Positions 27,200 through 37,110 of a stretch of DNA of 64,000 nt are shown piece after piece. Position 1 is the first letter of the stretch; every line of letters starts with the position of its first letter. Made by a program: the position numbers and the translations under genes. Location of the stretch: positions 124,001 to 188,000 of the forward strand of contig NZ_AEYF01000001.1 in assembly GCF_000292525.1 (NCBI RefSeq). Direction: 5' to 3'. The notes under the pieces were generated by a model that worked only from the letters and a program-made list of their open reading frames with translations, ran no database searches and had not been told where the DNA came from. This DNA comes from Rhizobium sp. CCGE 510. Its GTDB lineage: Bacteria > Pseudomonadota > Alphaproteobacteria > Rhizobiales > Rhizobiaceae.

Positions 27200-28162
27200 T
27201 TGGCGAACAGATCGATTGACCACGCCTTCACGGCGACCAGCCTGAATTCCGCAGCCGGCGACCCGACTTTTGCCGGGGCACTGTCCTTCATGCGCCGCCG
27301 CTTCACCAAGGAGCTCGCCGGTGCCGATGTCGCCGTCTGGGGTATTCCCTTCGATGCGGCAACCTCGAACAGGCCGGGCACGCGCTTCGGGCCGCAGGCG
27401 ATCCGGCGCGCCTCGGCGATCTTCGACAATGATCCGCAATACCCTTTCAACCGCGATCTCTTCACTGATATGGCCGTCATCGACTACGGCGATTGCCTGC
27501 TCGACTATGGCAATCATCAGGATACGCCTGGCGCCATCGAACGCCAGGCCAACGTCATCCTCGACAGCGGCGCCTTCCTGCTGACGCTCGGCGGCGATCA
27601 TTACGTCACCTGGCCGCTGCTGAAAGCCCATGCGGCAAAACATGGGCCGCTCGCGCTCGTCCAGTTCGACGCGCACCAAGACACCTGGTTCGATGAAGAG
27701 CGGCGCATCGACCACGGTTCCTTCGTCGCACGCGCCGTCCGCGAGGGCATCATCGATCCCGACCGCTCGATCCAGATCGGCATCCGCACCCATGCGCCGG
27801 AGGATTGCGGCGTCAATATTCTTTACGGTCATCAAGTCGAGGAGATGAACGCCGGCGACATCGCCTCGGCGATCATCTCGCATACGCGCGGAGCGCCCGC
27901 TTATCTCACCTTCGATATCGATTGCCTCGATCCGGCCTTTGCGCCGGGCACCGGCACGCCGGTTGCCGGAGGGCCGTCGAGCGCCAAGATCCTCTCGGTG
28001 CTGCAGCGCCTGCACCAGCTCGATATCCGCGGCGCCGATATCGTCGAGGTATCGCCGCCCTATGACCATGCCGATATCACCGCCATTGCGGGGGCAACGG
28101 TGGCGATGTATATGCTGGGGCTTCATGCCGAGCGACGCGCCATCGCCGTGTCACAAGGCTGA
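27200..28162 (+). CDS. speB: Ureohydrolase: agmatinase / guanidinobutyrase type, 320 aa
   Basis: Arginase-family binuclear manganese enzyme. The metal-binding motifs are all present: GGDHYVTW, DAHQDT and DIDCLDPAFAPGTGTP. The NRPGTRFGPQAIRRAS block and overall length fit agmatinases, which release urea from agmatine to give putrescine; guanidinobutyrase or another ureohydrolase specificity is possible, so the symbol is tentative. A TTG at 27200 with an AAGGAG site seven bases upstream is the best start; the ATG at 27170 has none. The next gene is argC, linking it to arginine metabolism by position only. Confidence 0.85.
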   Translation: MANRSIDHAFTATSLNSAAGDPTFAGALSFMRRRFTKELAGADVAVWGIPFDAATSNRPGTRFGPQAIRRASAIFDNDPQYPFNRDLFTDMAVIDYGDCLLDYGNHQDTPGAIERQANVILDSGAFLLTLGGDHYVTWPLLKAHAAKHGPLALVQFDAHQDTWFDEERRIDHGSFVARAVREGIIDPDRSIQIGIRTHAPEDCGVNILYGHQVEEMNAGDIASAIISHTRGAPAYLTFDIDCLDPAFAPGTGTPVAGGPSSAKILSVLQRLHQLDIRGADIVEVSPPYDHADITAIAGATVAMYMLGLHAERRAIAVSQG

Positions 28163-28220
28163 CCTATCATCCTAAAGTGAATCCGGAAACCTTCTGAACC
28201 CATTGAAAGCGCAGGTTAAC

Positions 28221-29153
28221 ATGGCACCGAAAATCTTCATCGACGGCGAACACGGCACGACGGGTCTGCAGATCCGCACGCGCATGGCTGGCCGCCGCGA
28301 TGTCGAGCTTCTGTCCATTCCCGAGGCCGAGCGGCGCAACGCCGCCATGCGCGAGGACATGCTGAACAGCGCCGACATCGCCATTCTCTGCCTGCCCGAC
28401 GACGCGTCGAAGGAAGCGGTGCAGATGGTTTCGGCCAACAACAATGTCCGCGTCATCGACACCTCGACTGCCTTCCGCATCAATTCGGGCTGGGCCTATG
28501 GCTTTGCCGAAATGGACGGCGCGCAGGCCGACAGGATCAAGGCCGCCCGTTTCGTCGCCAATCCCGGCTGCTACCCTACGGGCGCGATCGGCCTGATCCG
28601 GCCGCTGCGCGCCGCCGGCCTTCTGCCGGACGGTTATCCGGTGACGGTCAACGCGGTCTCCGGCTATACCGGCGGCGGCAAGCAGATGATCGCGCAGATG
28701 GAAAATGCGGATCATCCGGATGCGATCACCGCGCCGCATTTCCTCTACGGCTTGCCACTCACCCACAAACATGTGCCCGAAATGACCGTGCACGGCCTGC
28801 TCGACCGCGCGCCGATCTTCTCGCCGTCGGTCGGCAAGTTCGCACAGGGCATGATCGTGCAAGTGCCGCTGCACCTCGGCAACCTCGCCGAAGGCACGAC
28901 GATGGAGAGCATTCATGCCGCCCTCGTCGCCCATTATGCCGGCCAGGATATCGTCACCGTCGTGCCGCTCGCCGAAAGCAAGGCCCTGCCCCGCATCAAT
29001 GCCGTCGAGCTCGAGGGCAAGGACACGATGAAGCTCTACGTCTTCGGCACGGCGGGCGGCTCGCAGGTCAATCTGGTGGCGCTGCTCGACAATCTCGGCA
29101 AGGGCGCGTCGGGTGCTGCCGTGCAGAACATGGACCTGATGCTTGCCTCCTGA
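28221..29153 (+). CDS. argC: N-acetyl-gamma-glutamyl-phosphate reductase (type 2)
   Basis: 310 residues, the short type-2 AGPR form. The NADP site is [14 protein letters not shown] (residues 5-18) and the catalytic Cys117 sits in [13 protein letters not shown]. The His-containing block [10 protein letters not shown] follows. It catalyses the third step of arginine synthesis, reducing N-acetylglutamyl phosphate to the semialdehyde. The ATG at 28221 aligns with the family start. In many rhizobia argC lies near rplM/rpsI, as here. The stop overlaps the next gene by 11 bases. Confidence 0.97.
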   Translation: MAPKIFIDGEHGTTGLQIRTRMAGRRDVELLSIPEAERRNAAMREDMLNSADIAILCLPDDASKEAVQMVSANNNVRVIDTSTAFRINSGWAYGFAEMDGAQADRIKAARFVANPGCYPTGAIGLIRPLRAAGLLPDGYPVTVNAVSGYTGGGKQMIAQMENADHPDAITAPHFLYGLPLTHKHVPEMTVHGLLDRAPIFSPSVGKFAQGMIVQVPLHLGNLAEGTTMESIHAALVAHYAGQDIVTVVPLAESKALPRINAVELEGKDTMKLYVFGTAGGSQVNLVALLDNLGKGASGAAVQNMDLMLAS

Positions 29154-29949
29154 CCTCTTGACGCTGGATGCACTTATCGCCGGCGTGCACGCATGGTTTG
29201 CCACCACACTGCCCGCCCATGGCATCTATGCGCTGATGGCCTTTGCTTTCATCGCAGGGCTTGCCCGCGGCTTTTCGGGCTTCGGTGCCGCGCTGATCTT
29301 CGTTCCGCTCGGCGGCGCGATCGTCGGACCGAAGCTGATCTCGCCGATTCTGATCGTCATCGATGGCATTGCCTCACTCGGGATGATCCCGCCCGCCTGG
29401 CGCGGCGCCAACCGGCGCGAGGTCTTCGTCATGGCGGCGGGTGCCGCCCTCGGCATCCCGGCCGGCACGGCGATGCTGGCGTTGCTCGACCCGCTGGTCC
29501 TGCGCTGGAGCATTACGATTATCGCGATCAGCTTGCTCGCGCTCCTCGTATCGGGATGGCGCTACCAAGGTGAGCCATCCGCGCCGCTGACCAGCGGCAT
29601 CGGCTTGATCGCCGGGTTATTCAGCGGCGCCGCGCAGCTCGGCGGACCGCCAGTTGTCGCCTACTGGCTCGGCGGCAAGAGCGACTTTACCCGCGTCAGG
29701 GCGAATGTCGTGCTCTATTTCTCGATCTCGACCGTTTTAAGCGTCATCAGCTACTATATCGGCGGACTGTTCGTGCCTGCCGTCTTCGCGCTCACCGTCG
29801 TCACCTTGCCGAGTTATGCGGTCGGGCTCTACGGCGGTTCGAAACTGTTCGGGCTCGCCGAGGAACGGACCTTCCGCATCGCCTGCTATGTCCTGATCGC
29901 CGGCGCCGCGATCATCGGCATGCCGTTGCTCGATGGCGTGCTTCGTTAG
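29143..29949 (+). CDS. TauE/SafE-family membrane transporter, 268 aa
   Basis: About eight membrane segments with the family pattern [20 protein letters not shown] and a second repeat beginning [19 protein letters not shown]. The family is proposed to export sulfite, sulfoacetate or similar organosulfonates, but the substrate here is not known. The start is a TTG at 29143 inside the end of argC (11-base overlap), which implies translational coupling. It converges on the heme A synthase gene, 44 bp away. Confidence 0.85.
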   Translation: MPPDLLTLDALIAGVHAWFATTLPAHGIYALMAFAFIAGLARGFSGFGAALIFVPLGGAIVGPKLISPILIVIDGIASLGMIPPAWRGANRREVFVMAAGAALGIPAGTAMLALLDPLVLRWSITIIAISLLALLVSGWRYQGEPSAPLTSGIGLIAGLFSGAAQLGGPPVVAYWLGGKSDFTRVRANVVLYFSISTVLSVISYYIGGLFVPAVFALTVVTLPSYAVGLYGGSKLFGLAEERTFRIACYVLIAGAAIIGMPLLDGVLR

Positions 29950-29993
29950 ACATCTATGTCAGGTCGGCCTGCGCCAGGCAGCCGCCACCCGCT

Positions 29994-31097
29994 TCAACCT
30001 TGCTCTGCGATCATCGTCTCGTGTGGGTACTCGCCGTAAAAACCGCGCCAGTTGGCCACCGCGAAACCGAAAACCACCAGGGCGCCGGCCTGATGCAGCA
30101 GGCCCCAGTGAAGCGGCACCTGCATCAGCAGCGTGGCGATGCCGATCGCGGCCTGCAATGTCACCAGCGCGAAGAGCACGACGGCGCGGCGTGCATGGGT
30201 GGTCCATGGTGCGGCGCGCAGCGCGATCACCATGTTGATCAAGGTCAATGCGAAGAGCGTATAGGCGCCGATGCGGTGGATGAACTGCACCGTCTTCGGG
30301 TTCTCGAAGGCATTGATCCAGAAGGGCTGCTGGATCAGGAGATCCGACGGGATGACGGCGCCATCCATCAACGGCCAGGTATTGTAGGAAAAACCGGCGT
30401 CGAGCCCCGCCACCAGGGCGCCGAGATAAATCTGGAACAGTGCGAAAACGGCGATCGCGGCGGCAAGACCACGCGAGCTTCGCGCCGGCGCCGGATCGCT
30501 GGAATGCCTGGAAAGCCCGCGCATGATCCACATGCAGCCGGCAAAGATCAGGCAGGCCATCACCAGATGCGTCGCCAGCCGGTACTGGCTGACATCGGTG
30601 CGGACGGACAGGCCAGACGACACCATCCACCAGCCGATAAACCCTTGCAGGCCGCCAAGCGCCAGGATGCCGACGAGCGGCCAGCGCAGGCGCCTTTCGA
30701 TCCGTCCCGTCAGCCAGAAAAAGATGAGCGGCAGCGCGAAGATCACACCGATGCCGCGGGCGATCAGCCGGTGCGCCCATTCCCACCAGAAAATGCCCTT
30801 GAACTCGTCGACGGTCATCGAGCTGTTCAATTGCTGAAACTCAGGAATGCGCTGATAGAGGCGAAATTCCTCCTCCCATTCGGCAGCCGACAGCGGCGGG
30901 ATGACGCCGTGGATCGGCTTCCACTCGGTGATCGACAGGCCGGAATTGGTCAGCCGCGTGGCGCCGCCGACGAGCACGAGACAGAAGAGCGCCAAAAGCA
31001 CGAAACCAAGCCAGAAGCGCAAGGCGCGGCGGTCGCGGTCCTGTTTGCGCACTTCGCTCAGGATCGCCTGTTCCGTGGTGGGGTTTGCGACAGCCAT
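29994..31097 (-). CDS. ctaA: Heme A synthase (COX15/CtaA)
   Basis: 367 residues with eight membrane helices in two four-helix bundles. Heme-binding histidines are recognisable in [14 protein letters not shown], in [11 protein letters not shown], in [11 protein letters not shown] and in [10 protein letters not shown]. The start region [19 protein letters not shown] is strongly conserved in COX15. It oxidises heme O to heme A for aa3-type cytochrome oxidase. The ATG at 31097 has a GAAGGAG site; an earlier in-frame ATG at 31145 lacks one. Confidence 0.95.
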   Translation of the reverse strand: MAVANPTTEQAILSEVRKQDRDRRALRFWLGFVLLALFCLVLVGGATRLTNSGLSITEWKPIHGVIPPLSAAEWEEEFRLYQRIPEFQQLNSSMTVDEFKGIFWWEWAHRLIARGIGVIFALPLIFFWLTGRIERRLRWPLVGILALGGLQGFIGWWMVSSGLSVRTDVSQYRLATHLVMACLIFAGCMWIMRGLSRHSSDPAPARSSRGLAAAIAVFALFQIYLGALVAGLDAGFSYNTWPLMDGAVIPSDLLIQQPFWINAFENPKTVQFIHRIGAYTLFALTLINMVIALRAAPWTTHARRAVVLFALVTLQAAIGIATLLMQVPLHWGLLHQAGALVVFGFAVANWRGFYGEYPHETMIAEQG

Positions 31098-31213
31098 GAT
31101 GTCTCCTTCTATCCGGCAGTTGATTTGCCCCACCGGCTCATGCAAAACAAGCCCCGAACCTTTGCGGCATGCCGTCGCGCCGGTTTCGACCTGTCCATGC
31201 CGAGAGATAATTG

Positions 31214-31423
31214 ATGCCCATCCGCCTCCGCAAATTCATCGGCACGATCCTCATCATCGTGCTCGTGCTGGTCTATGCGCTGGTGGCGAACACGATCGCG
31301 GTGGCAACGCTCGGCAACGCGCCCTGGTGGGGACACCTGCTCTATTTCCTGCTCACCGGCCTGCTCTGGGTATTGCCGGCGATGGTGATCATCAAGTGGA
31401 TGGCCGGACCGCGACAGCAATAG
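31214..31423 (+). CDS. DUF2842 small membrane protein, 69 aa
   Basis: Two membrane helices: the first within [20 protein letters not shown] and the second within [19 protein letters not shown]. The [11 protein letters not shown] and WVLPAM blocks match DUF2842, a family confined largely to alpha-proteobacteria and often next to ctaA, which suggests but does not prove a role in respiratory assembly. Divergent from ctaA. The start is the ATG at 31214. Confidence 0.85.
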   Translation: MPIRLRKFIGTILIIVLVLVYALVANTIAVATLGNAPWWGHLLYFLLTGLLWVLPAMVIIKWMAGPRQQ

Positions 31424-31541
31424 GCCATTAACGGCCGAATAACCGTGATCGGCGGAAAACCTCGCCCGACGCGTGCAGTTAAACCAAATATACGTCTGCC
31501 GTACCTACCCTCCCGTTCAGCATTCTTGACCGGAGAAAACC

Positions 31542-32783
31542 GTGCAGTCGCAAAAGCTTGATGTCCATGAACGGTCGTCAGAGGACGTGGCGCTGGCCGA
31601 CGCGGCCATTTCGCGCCTGCGCCAGCTGAGCATGAAACTCGCCATGGCTGAGATCGACATCGAAGTCTTCGACACGATGCAGCCGTTGGAGGACGACTGG
31701 CGGGCGCTGGAGCGCGACAATCTCCAGTCACTCCATCAGAGCTATGACTGGTGCGCCGCCTGGGTGAGCGCCTTTCAGCGGCCACTGGCGATCCTCAAAG
31801 GCAGCTATGCGGGTCAGACGGCATTCATTCTGCCGGTCGAAATCGTCAAGTCCCGAGGGCTTTCGACCGCGAAGTTCATTGCCGCCGATCACAGCAATAT
31901 CAATACCGGCCTGTTCTCCGAGAGCTTTGCAGAAGCCGGCGGGACCATCGATCCCGGTAAGTTCGCCAGCCAGCTTCAACAGGCGCTCAAGGGTCGAGCC
32001 GATCTGCTGCTGCTGCAGAACATCCCGGTCGAATGGCGCGGGCGACAAACTCCGCTTGCGGGGCTGCCGATGGTACAGAACCAGAATCACGCCTATCAGC
32101 TACCGTTCTTTCCCACTTTCGAAGAAACGCTGAAGCAGCTCAACGCCAAGAACCGACGCAAGAAATTCCGTGTTCAATCGAAACGTCTCGAGGCTGCCGG
32201 CGGCGTCGAATACCTTGTTCCCGAGACATCGGAAGAACAGCACCGTCTGCTCGATATCTTCTTCCGCCTGAAGAGCGCCCGCTTCGCCAGCCTCGGCCTG
32301 CCCGACGTCTTCGCCGAGGGAGAAACGCAGGCCTTCCTGCACGGTCTCATCGACAAGCGGGATGACGACAAGCCGTATTTCGGCCTGCAGATGCATGTGC
32401 TGCGGCTCAAGGGTGAGAATGAGGGCCGCATCGCCGCAATTTCAGGCATTTCGCGAAAGGGCGACCACATCATCTGCCAATTCGGGGCGATCGACGAAGA
32501 CCTCGTTCCGGATACGAGCCCCGGCGAATTCCTCTATTGGCAGATCATCTCCGGGTTGCATGGCAAGGGCGTGGCGCTGTTCGATTTCGGCCTCGGCGAC
32601 CAGACGTATAAACGCTCCTGGGCGCCGGTCGAGACCGCGCATTACGACGTGGTGCTGCCGGTCTCGCCGTTCGGCGTTCTCGCCGGCGCCGCGCACCGGA
32701 TCGTCACCCGCGGCAAGGCCCATATCAAGGCGCGCCCTAAGCTCTATAAATTCGCCCAAGGCGTCCGAGCACGCATCGGCTAA
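31542..32783 (+). CDS. GNAT-fold (CelD/BcsL-like) protein of the polysaccharide locus, 413 aa
   Basis: A soluble protein with a double GNAT/FemAB-like fold: an N-terminal half with WRALERDNLQSLHQSYDWCA and a C-terminal Acetyltransf_6 domain containing LNAKNRRKKFRVQSKRLE, ISRKGDHIICQFGA, SPGEFLYWQIISGL and FDFGLGDQTYKRSW. Proteins of this type (CelD/BcsL) accompany exopolysaccharide clusters and probably acylate sugar intermediates. It is the first gene of the locus and corresponds in position to uppA of Agrobacterium as I recall it. The start is a GTG at 31542. Confidence 0.8.
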   Translation: MQSQKLDVHERSSEDVALADAAISRLRQLSMKLAMAEIDIEVFDTMQPLEDDWRALERDNLQSLHQSYDWCAAWVSAFQRPLAILKGSYAGQTAFILPVEIVKSRGLSTAKFIAADHSNINTGLFSESFAEAGGTIDPGKFASQLQQALKGRADLLLLQNIPVEWRGRQTPLAGLPMVQNQNHAYQLPFFPTFEETLKQLNAKNRRKKFRVQSKRLEAAGGVEYLVPETSEEQHRLLDIFFRLKSARFASLGLPDVFAEGETQAFLHGLIDKRDDDKPYFGLQMHVLRLKGENEGRIAAISGISRKGDHIICQFGAIDEDLVPDTSPGEFLYWQIISGLHGKGVALFDFGLGDQTYKRSWAPVETAHYDVVLPVSPFGVLAGAAHRIVTRGKAHIKARPKLYKFAQGVRARIG

Positions 32784-32788
32784 ATGTT

Positions 32789-32949
32789 TAAAGCGTGCCA
32801 CAAAACCGCGGCGCACTTTGCGCGACATGCGGTCTTTGTTTTACGCATGTCGTTATCGCAAAACCGCGGCGCACTTTTGCGCGACATGCGGTCTTTGTTT
32901 TACGCATGTCGTTATCGCAAAACCGCGGGGCACTTTTGCGCGACATGCG
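32789..32949. repeat. Tandem array of the box-B type repeat, period 58-59 bp
   Basis: Two full units and a partial third begin at 32802, 32860 and 32919. Each carries CAAAACCGCGG, CACTTTTGCGCGACATGCG, GTCTTTGTTTTACGCATGTC and GTTATCG. Each GCATGTCG and CGACATGC pair can form hairpins. The units are identical except for one T missing in unit 1 and one G/C change in unit 3, which points to recent expansion. The array ends directly at the stop codon of the Wzc-like gene. Confidence 0.9.
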
Positions 32950-35115
32950 TTAGGCGGCCTGGCCGAGCCTCTGCTCCGCTTCTTCACCACCCGACATCAA
33001 CACGACGCGCTCGTAGCCCGCAGCCTGGAATTCCGTCATCAGGGCAACGAAGATCGTCTCCTCGACTTCCGGCAGGGAGAGAATGATCTCGACGTCCCGG
33101 CTGCGCGTCAGCCGCGAGACACCGGCGACGTCGGCCGAGCCGCATTCGACCACGACGAGGTCATAAGCGGCGGCAAGCGCATCGAGCAGAAGCGACAGCC
33201 GGTCGACACCGCGCATGGCGCGGCGAACGTCACTCTGGCCCTGGGGAATGAGATGGGCATCGGAAAGATGGTCGCCGTGGATGGTGTCGCCGAAGGCGGC
33301 CTCGCCACACAGCAGATCGGTGACGCCGAGCGCGGCCTGGTCTTCAGCCATCAGTTCCGTAGGGTAACCGGAACCGGTCATATCGATCAGGATCACGCGG
33401 CGGCCGGCGTCTGCCAGCATGCGGGTCAGCAAAACCGTTGCCGCCGAGCCATTATCACCGGTCGGAGATATTGCGATTGCCAGCGGCGCCCGACTGCCCG
33501 TGAGATAATCCGCAACGGAGGCGATGGAGAATTCGTTGTCGTCCTCCGGCGCCACCTCGGTGGGCTCCACCTCCTCGACGATATTCTCTTCGTCCGCGAC
33601 CACGGCAAGCATACTTGGCTGGACAGGCTTTCTGACGACAGCGACAACAGGCGTGGCCTGCGGGGTATCCCTCTCCTCGAGTGTTTCTGCCTCGATGGTC
33701 TCACGAGACGCATCGACGACACGCAGCGCCCGGCCGCTGAAAAGTTCGGCCAGCATGGTGACGATGGCGCTCAGGATCAAAATCGCGACGGTCGCGACGA
33801 CGACGATCGGCATCACCTTCGGAAAATAGGGATCGACCGGCTCGATGGCCCTGGAAACGATACGGGCGTCGGCTGGGCTCGAATTGCTGTCGGCGCGGGA
33901 GGCGGCCTCGCGGTAGCGCACCAGATAGGTTTCGAGCAGCTGGCGCTGGGCGGTGGCCTCGCGCTCCAGCGCATTGAGACCGACCTCGTCTTCACCGGCG
34001 CGGGCGCTGTTGGCCTGCACCGTGTCCGACTGGCGCTCAAGCTCGCTCGCCCTCAGATCGGCGACCTTGGACTCATTGTCGATGCTCGCCAGAATCTTCT
34101 GCGTCTCCTGGCGGATCTGAGTCCGGATATCGGAGAGCTGGGCGCGCAGGCTTTTCAGCCGCGGATGATTGTTGAGAAGGCTGGTCTGCAGATCGGATAT
34201 TTGCGACTGCAGGCCGGATTCCGTCGCTTTCAGCCGCTGGATCGCCTGGGACGACATGATGTCAGGCAGCGTGTCGGAGGCCTCGCCCGAAGACAGCGCA
34301 TTGCGCACCGCCTGCGCCCTCGCCTCGGCATTGGCCTTGTCGCCGCGCACGCGGGTCAGCTCGGCGGAGATATCGTTCAGCTGCTGGGCCGGAAAGGTGG
34401 TCGTGCCGTTGGTCTGCAGCAGCCCGTGGGAGGTGCGGTATTCGGCGACCTTCCTTTCGGCCTCGCTGACCTTGCCACGCAGCCCCTCGATCTCCGGCTC
34501 CAGCCAGCGCGTCGCTTCCGAATTGGAATCGAGCTTGGCGCCGCTCTGCGTCGAAAGATAGACATTGGCCATGGCGTTCGGAATGGCGGCTGCGAGCTTC
34601 GGGTCCTTCGAAGTAAAACTGATGCCGATGACGCGTGAACCCGGCACCTGGTACACTTGAAGGCGTTCGACGAAGGCGTCGATCACGCGCTCTTCCGGCG
34701 GATTCTCCAGCGGGTTCTTCTTCAAATGCAGCTTCACCAGGATGCCGCTCATCGCCGAGCCGTTGGCGGCATCGTCGAATTCCGGCAGGTTATAAAGCTT
34801 CAGGTCGTTGATGACCTTTTTGAGAAGATCGGCCGATTGCAGCAGTTGCACCTGGCTGGCGATATTCAGCTCATCCATCAGCGGACCGGCGCTGGCATCG
34901 TTGGCCTGTTGGGTGCTGGCGAATGCCGGCGCGCGGGGTTCGATGAGAATGCGTGTTTCGCTGCGAAATTGCGGCGACATGATCTTGGCGCCGGCAAAGG
35001 CGACGCCCGCCCCCACGAGGGTAATCGCCAGAATCCGCAAACGGCGCGCCCAGACGGCGCGGACCAACTGGCCGAGGTCGATGTCCACATCCTGATCACG
35101 CGCTACGCCGGACAT
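32950..35115 (-). CDS. Wzc/ExoP-like polysaccharide co-polymerase, 721 aa
   Basis: An N-terminal membrane helix (about 22-44), a large Wzz-type periplasmic domain with coiled coil (about 50-430) and a second helix (about 450-470), then a cytoplasmic part resembling bacterial tyrosine kinases. The kinase-like domain is degenerate: where Walker A is expected it reads SPTGDNGSAATVLL, without the GKS/T, and Walker B reads VVVECGSA with Glu in place of Asp; no C-terminal tyrosine cluster is present. It likely controls chain length and export of the polymer without phosphotransfer. The start at 35115 has a GGAG site. It lies opposite in direction to the flanking genes of the locus. Confidence 0.88.
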   Translation of the reverse strand: MSGVARDQDVDIDLGQLVRAVWARRLRILAITLVGAGVAFAGAKIMSPQFRSETRILIEPRAPAFASTQQANDASAGPLMDELNIASQVQLLQSADLLKKVINDLKLYNLPEFDDAANGSAMSGILVKLHLKKNPLENPPEERVIDAFVERLQVYQVPGSRVIGISFTSKDPKLAAAIPNAMANVYLSTQSGAKLDSNSEATRWLEPEIEGLRGKVSEAERKVAEYRTSHGLLQTNGTTTFPAQQLNDISAELTRVRGDKANAEARAQAVRNALSSGEASDTLPDIMSSQAIQRLKATESGLQSQISDLQTSLLNNHPRLKSLRAQLSDIRTQIRQETQKILASIDNESKVADLRASELERQSDTVQANSARAGEDEVGLNALEREATAQRQLLETYLVRYREAASRADSNSSPADARIVSRAIEPVDPYFPKVMPIVVVATVAILILSAIVTMLAELFSGRALRVVDASRETIEAETLEERDTPQATPVVAVVRKPVQPSMLAVVADEENIVEEVEPTEVAPEDDNEFSIASVADYLTGSRAPLAIAISPTGDNGSAATVLLTRMLADAGRRVILIDMTGSGYPTELMAEDQAALGVTDLLCGEAAFGDTIHGDHLSDAHLIPQGQSDVRRAMRGVDRLSLLLDALAAAYDLVVVECGSADVAGVSRLTRSRDVEIILSLPEVEETIFVALMTEFQAAGYERVVLMSGGEEAEQRLGQAA

Positions 35116-35305
35116 GCTCTTACTCCACAACAAAGGTGCCGCAAGCGTAAACGACCATGGTAACTCAACGGTTAATGGCAATCTTGCCGAGTAATGAGCA
35201 AGGGCAAGTGAAGGAAGCGGAAAATTGCAAGCGGCCTTTACCGGGCATTAACCCTAACGGATCGATAACGGCTCTACCGAGTTCATTTTCTGTGAGCACA
35301 AACGG

Positions 35306-35881
35306 ATGTCTGTCGTCCAGCCCAAGATCCTTTTGGCCCTGAGCCTTGCAGCCATGACGGCGGCATTAGGCGGCTGCACGACGTACAAGCCGGCTCCGAA
35401 GGCCTTCAACGAGGCGACCATCCAGCCCTATACGCTGGACAGCGGCGATCGGTTGCGGGTTACGGTTTTCGACCAGCAGAGCCTGACCAACACCTATACG
35501 GTGGATCAGGCCGGCTATATCGCCTTCCCTCTCATCGGCCAGGTCCCTGCCCGCGGCCGAACACTGCAGCAACTCTCGGGGCAAATCGCCCAGAAACTGC
35601 AGCAGGGCTATCTTCGCGATCCCGACGTCACCATCGATGTCGATCGCTACCGTTCGATCTTCCTGATGGGCGAAGTCGGCCAACCCGGCCAGTATGCCTA
35701 TGTCCCCGGCATGACGGTGCAGAACGCTATCGCGGTCGCCGGCGGCTTTACCAGCCGCGCCAACCAGAGCATGGTCGACGTCACCCGCAAGATCAACGGA
35801 CGGGTGTTGACCGGCCGCATCAATATATCGGGGCCGATTATCGCCGGCGACACGATCTACGTTCGCGAACGGCTCTTCTGA
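35306..35881 (+). CDS. uppC: Wza-like polysaccharide export lipoprotein, 191 aa
   Basis: A signal peptide with lipobox ALGGC (Cys24), a polysaccharide-export domain (about 38-115: DSGDRLRVTVFDQQSLTNTY, then AFPLIGQVPARG) and an SLBB-like domain (FLMGEVGQPGQYAYVPGM). This is the short ExoF/Wza form that makes the outer-membrane exit pore with the Wzc-like protein. It matches UppC of the Agrobacterium unipolar polysaccharide locus by type and place; the symbol rests on that comparison from memory. Three bases separate it from the glycosyltransferase gene. Confidence 0.85.
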   Translation: MSVVQPKILLALSLAAMTAALGGCTTYKPAPKAFNEATIQPYTLDSGDRLRVTVFDQQSLTNTYTVDQAGYIAFPLIGQVPARGRTLQQLSGQIAQKLQQGYLRDPDVTIDVDRYRSIFLMGEVGQPGQYAYVPGMTVQNAIAVAGGFTSRANQSMVDVTRKINGRVLTGRINISGPIIAGDTIYVRERLF

Positions 35882-35884
35882 ACG

Positions 35885-37054
35885 ATGGCAGAACAGAAGC
35901 CGCTCCGCATCCTCCATTGCTTCAGGTCGCCGATCGGCGGAATTTTCCGCCATGTCCGCGATCTCGTCGAGGAGCACAGCAAGGCCGGTCATGAAATCGG
36001 CATCCTCTGCGACAGCTCGACCGGCGGCGAATACGAGGACAGCCTATTCGACGATATCCGTCCCTATCTCTCTCTCGGCCTGACACGCGTGCCGATCCGG
36101 CGCTCGATCAGCCCGTCAGATATTGCGACGATGTGGGATACATACAAGAAAATTAAAAGTTTGCGGCCGGATGTGCTGCACGGACACGGCGCCAAGGGCG
36201 GCGTGCTCGCGCGACTTGCCGGCTCAGCGTTGCGGGTGAACAGGTATCGCGTTGCCCGCCTCTACACCGCGCATGGTGGAAGCCTGCATTATTCGCGTTC
36301 ATCGTTCAGTGGACAGTTCGTCCTCAGGATGGAGCGCCTGCAGGAATATTTCACCGATGCGCTGGTCTTCATCTGCGAATACGAGCGCGACACTTATGCG
36401 CGCAAGGTGGGTAAACCGCGGACGAAGACCAGACTGATCTACAACGGCATCGCCGAGCGCGATTTCGAGCCGATCCCGACCCGCTCGGATGCCGTGCATT
36501 TCATCTATGTGGGAATGCTCCGGGACCTCAAGGGTCCCGATCTGTTTGTCGATGCCTTCGCAAAGACCGAACGGCTGCTCGGCAGGCCGTTGTCGGCGCT
36601 GATGATCGGCGACGGGCCGGATCGCGATCGCTACCGCGAAATGATGGTCGAGCGCGGCCTTGGCAAGCGCATCGGCATGCTGCCGGCGATGCGGGTCCAC
36701 GAAGCCTTCTCCATGGCGCAGAACCTCGTCGTTCCCTCGCGCGCCGAAGCCATGCCCTATATCGTGCTCGAGGGGCTCGGCGCCGGCAAGACGATCATCG
36801 CAAGCCGTGTCGGCGGCATTCCCGAGGTGCTCGGCGCCGACAGCGCAGCCCTTGTGGAGGCAGGGAATTCAGACGATCTCGCCCGCGTCATGGCGGAAAC
36901 GCTGAGCACACCCGGCTGGCACGCCAAGACGATGCCCAAGCCCGAGGCGGTGAAGGCGGTGTTTTCCTCCGCCGTCATGGCACGTGATGTCCTGAAATTG
37001 TACCATGAACTCGTCGGTGCCGCTGACCGTCAAGCAGTGCCCGCCGCCTCGTAA
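35885..37054 (+). CDS. Glycosyltransferase family 4 (GT-B), 389 aa
   Basis: N-terminal acceptor-binding domain with LRILHCFRSPIGGIFRHVRD at the start and DVLHGHGAKGGVLARL. The C-terminal donor-binding domain has LIYNGIAERDF, FIYVGMLRDLKGPDLFVDAF and the EX7E-type segment EAMPYIVLEGLGAGK followed by IASRVGGIPEVL. It adds a sugar from an activated donor to the lipid-linked repeat unit on the cytoplasmic face. It is the only glycosyltransferase in this locus apart from the priming enzyme. Confidence 0.92.
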   Translation: MAEQKPLRILHCFRSPIGGIFRHVRDLVEEHSKAGHEIGILCDSSTGGEYEDSLFDDIRPYLSLGLTRVPIRRSISPSDIATMWDTYKKIKSLRPDVLHGHGAKGGVLARLAGSALRVNRYRVARLYTAHGGSLHYSRSSFSGQFVLRMERLQEYFTDALVFICEYERDTYARKVGKPRTKTRLIYNGIAERDFEPIPTRSDAVHFIYVGMLRDLKGPDLFVDAFAKTERLLGRPLSALMIGDGPDRDRYREMMVERGLGKRIGMLPAMRVHEAFSMAQNLVVPSRAEAMPYIVLEGLGAGKTIIASRVGGIPEVLGADSAALVEAGNSDDLARVMAETLSTPGWHAKTMPKPEAVKAVFSSAVMARDVLKLYHELVGAADRQAVPAAS

Positions 37055-37064
37055 ATATTTCTTA

Positions 37065-37110
37065 GGGGCTTTCTGGTACTTCGCTTGCTGGACAACGAGC
37101 GAAAAGCCCC
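37065..37110 (+). promoter_or_regulatory. Long hairpin ending at the start codon of the priming transferase gene
   Basis: Outer arms GGGGCTTT (37065-37072) and AAAGCCCC (37103-37110) with inner arms TTCGCT and AGCGAA. The ATG follows immediately at 37111 and there is no ordinary Shine-Dalgarno; the only AGGGG is inside the 5' arm. The fold could control translation of the next gene. Confidence 0.5.

Noticed and set aside
32789..32949. Possible CRISPR array
   Set aside because: The units are contiguous with a 58-59 bp period and no variable spacers, no cas genes are present, and the unit is a member of a dispersed palindrome family.
32362..34638. Plus-strand open frame of 758 codons through the tandem repeat
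   Set aside because: It runs through the tandem repeat and antisense to the Wzc-like gene, with no domain pattern.
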